NCBI GenBank assembly: GCA_965249455.1
Contig: OZ252236.1
Location: 4,464,001 to 4,528,000 of the forward strand
Direction: 5' to 3'
DNA from: Jiulongibacter sp024742395
GTDB lineage: Bacteria; Bacteroidota; Bacteroidia; Cytophagales; Spirosomataceae
Length of the DNA: 64,000 bases
Shown here: positions 63,256 to 64,000 of the stretch, one piece after another
Numbering within the stretch: the first letter of the stretch is position 1
Layout: every line of letters starts with the position of its first letter
Position numbers and translations under genes: made by a program
The notes under the pieces: model-generated
Told to the model about the DNA's origin: nothing
Database searches by the model: none
What the model saw: the letters and a program-made list of their open reading frames with translations, nothing else

Positions 63256-63618
63256 ATGAAACCGCAGAAAGAAAGTAAATCTGAGAGTATCAGATTACGA
63301 TTGCAAAGCCATATAAAAGAGCTTGAGATTCAAGATATTGTATACCTGGAAGCCCATACAAACTATACATGTCTACATACCGAAAAGCATAAATACATAA
63401 CGGCCAAAACTCTTAAAGAATATGCTGCCAAACTAAACCCGGAAGAATTTATAAGACCACACAAGTCACACATAGTAAACAAGGATTACATAAAACACGC
63501 CACTTTTAGTTACAACCATGGAGAGCTAACACTCAAAAATGGTATTAAAATAAGCGTAGCCAGAAGAAGGCTAAAAGAAGTAAAAAGGCTACTAACTCCA
63601 TACCGACTTAATAATTAA
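63256..63618 (+). CDS. LytTR-domain DNA-binding protein without receiver
   Basis: From ATG 63256 the protein is 120 aa, essentially one LytTR domain: VYLEAHTNYTCLHTEKHKYIT, then TLKEYAAKLNPEEFIRPHKSHIVNKDYIKH, which are the conserved LytTR core with the RxHxSxxVN motif. No receiver domain precedes it, so it is a lone DNA binder, common in Bacteroidota. Upstream in-frame starts (ATG 63199, TTG 63151) would add up to 35 poorly conserved residues. Targets unknown. Divergent from pheS and convergent with the dipeptidase. Confidence 0.85.
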   Translation: MKPQKESKSESIRLRLQSHIKELEIQDIVYLEAHTNYTCLHTEKHKYITAKTLKEYAAKLNPEEFIRPHKSHIVNKDYIKHATFSYNHGELTLKNGIKISVARRRLKEVKRLLTPYRLNN

Positions 63619-63641
63619 TACTTTAGTGGTTAGGTGATTTT

Positions 63642-63672
63642 AAAGCAGCGGTTCTATGAGCCTCTGCTTTTT
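63642..63672. terminator. Shared terminator of LytTR and VanX-like genes
   Basis: Imperfect stem: outer arm AAAGCAG / CTGCTTT, one mismatch, then GGTT/GAGCC-type inner pairing, loop CTATG, followed by TTTTTT on the + strand. It ends the LytTR transcript and overlaps the stop codon of the - strand dipeptidase gene. Confidence 0.65.
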
Positions 63673-64000
63673 ACTTTATTAACTCGTATCTAAGTTTCGC
63701 CTGAGCTAAACTGGTTCTGTTAAAATGCCACCATTCGCTTGTAATAGGCTTGAATCCGGCTTGGAGCATTACGTCTCTCAAAAGATCCCGGTTCTCTATT
63801 TGCCCCTGTGATAGCTCGCCTGAGGCCAGCATTTGTGATTCCATTCTTGGGTAAGCTAAATATCCAAAGTAGTCATATTTGGTTCCCATATCCAAAAGAG
63901 AATCTTTCCTCAAGTCGTAAATAGATAAATCTACCGCACAGCCATAATTATGCAAGGATCCCTCAGAGGGGTCTGCCACATAAGCTTTCCTTACATTAGC
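63671..64000 (-). CDS. D-alanyl-D-alanine dipeptidase (VanX/DdpX family), 3' part only
   Basis: The frame stays open to the window edge (RKAYVADPSEGS upstream of the first internal GTG), so this is the C-terminal ~109 residues of a longer gene whose start lies beyond 64000. The zinc site is visible: SLHNYGCAVDLS (His and Asp ligands of the SxHxxGxAxD motif), DMGTKYDYFG and the catalytic Glu-His pair in EWWHF. It hydrolyses D-Ala-D-Ala, a role in cell-wall recycling or dipeptide use; in most environmental bacteria it is not linked to vancomycin resistance, and no vanHA genes are seen here. Confidence 0.85.
   Translation of the reverse strand, partial: ANVRKAYVADPSEGSLHNYGCAVDLSIYDLRKDSLLDMGTKYDYFGYLAYPRMESQMLASGELSQGQIENRDLLRDVMLQAGFKPITSEWWHFNRTSLAQAKLRYELIK

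Noticed and set aside
63671..64000. Vancomycin resistance locus
   Set aside because: Only a VanX-family dipeptidase fragment is present; no vanH, vanA or regulator genes, and such dipeptidases are common without resistance.
1..64000. CRISPR arrays, insertion sequences, prophage, tRNA or rRNA genes
   Set aside because: Looked for on both strands by eye; no repeat-spacer series, terminal inverted repeats with transposase, integrase or cloverleaf was recognised. A tRNA or covariance-model search would be decisive.

Overview
The window looks like a chromosomal segment of a Bacteroidota bacterium, probably a Cytophagales-type heterotroph. The evidence is two SusC/SusD pairs, lipoproteins with FG-GAP/VCBS repeats and ASPIC/UnbV domains, type IX secretion-like C-terminal domains, a short Bacteroidota-type AMP nucleosidase, AT-rich DNA, frequent absence of clear Shine-Dalgarno sequences, and several TAnnTTTG -7 promoter boxes. 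No rRNA, tRNA, CRISPR array, insertion sequence, integrase or phage gene was recognised. The genus cannot be decided from the sequence alone.

Region 1 (1-7313, all + strand) is the most unusual part. Eight closely packed genes encode a zinc-ribbon/FHA protein, a one-TM protein with a very acidic tail, a small lipoprotein, a PP2C phosphatase, a membrane Ser/Thr kinase with a C-terminal DUF4384-like domain, a secreted caspase-fold protease, a TPR-like membrane protein and a lipoprotein with a formylglycine-generating-enzyme fold that lacks the catalytic cysteines. It reads as one phospho-signalling/caspase operon and is the best candidate for an undescribed system.

Region 2 (7384-19165, mostly - strand) has an RND efflux operon (adaptor, pump, TolC), a DUF2461 protein, a polytopic membrane protein, a GH65/95-like glycosidase lipoprotein, an OmpA-like protein, an orphan HsdR-N nuclease-fold protein, AMP nucleosidase (+) and a GNAT acetyltransferase. 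Region 3 (19295-25960, +) has a cytochrome c/PQQ sugar dehydrogenase, a kelch protein, a SnoaL-like protein, a SNF2 helicase and a SET-domain protein.

Region 4 (26011-36605) has a Tat-exported sugar isomerase-like protein and an aldehyde-dehydrogenase locus: AraC regulator, divergent dehydrogenase and DUF779 protein. Five helically phased direct repeats lie between regulator and enzyme. It continues with an AIM24-family protein and a small partner, gltX, a sulfatase, two SDR oxidoreductases and a pentapeptide-repeat protein.

Region 5 (36607-59066, mostly - strand) is a glycan-scavenging region: two VCBS/ASPIC lipoproteins, two SusC/SusD pairs each closed by a strong terminator, a lamin-tail secreted protein, a Tat-exported isomerase, a divergent GH16 laminarinase-like lipoprotein and a secreted protein with an Asp-Pro repeat. 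Region 6 (59106-64000) has a TrmH/SpoU methyltransferase, a SASA-type esterase with a sorting domain, pheS, a LytTR DNA-binding protein and the 3' part of a VanX-type D-Ala-D-Ala dipeptidase cut by the window edge.
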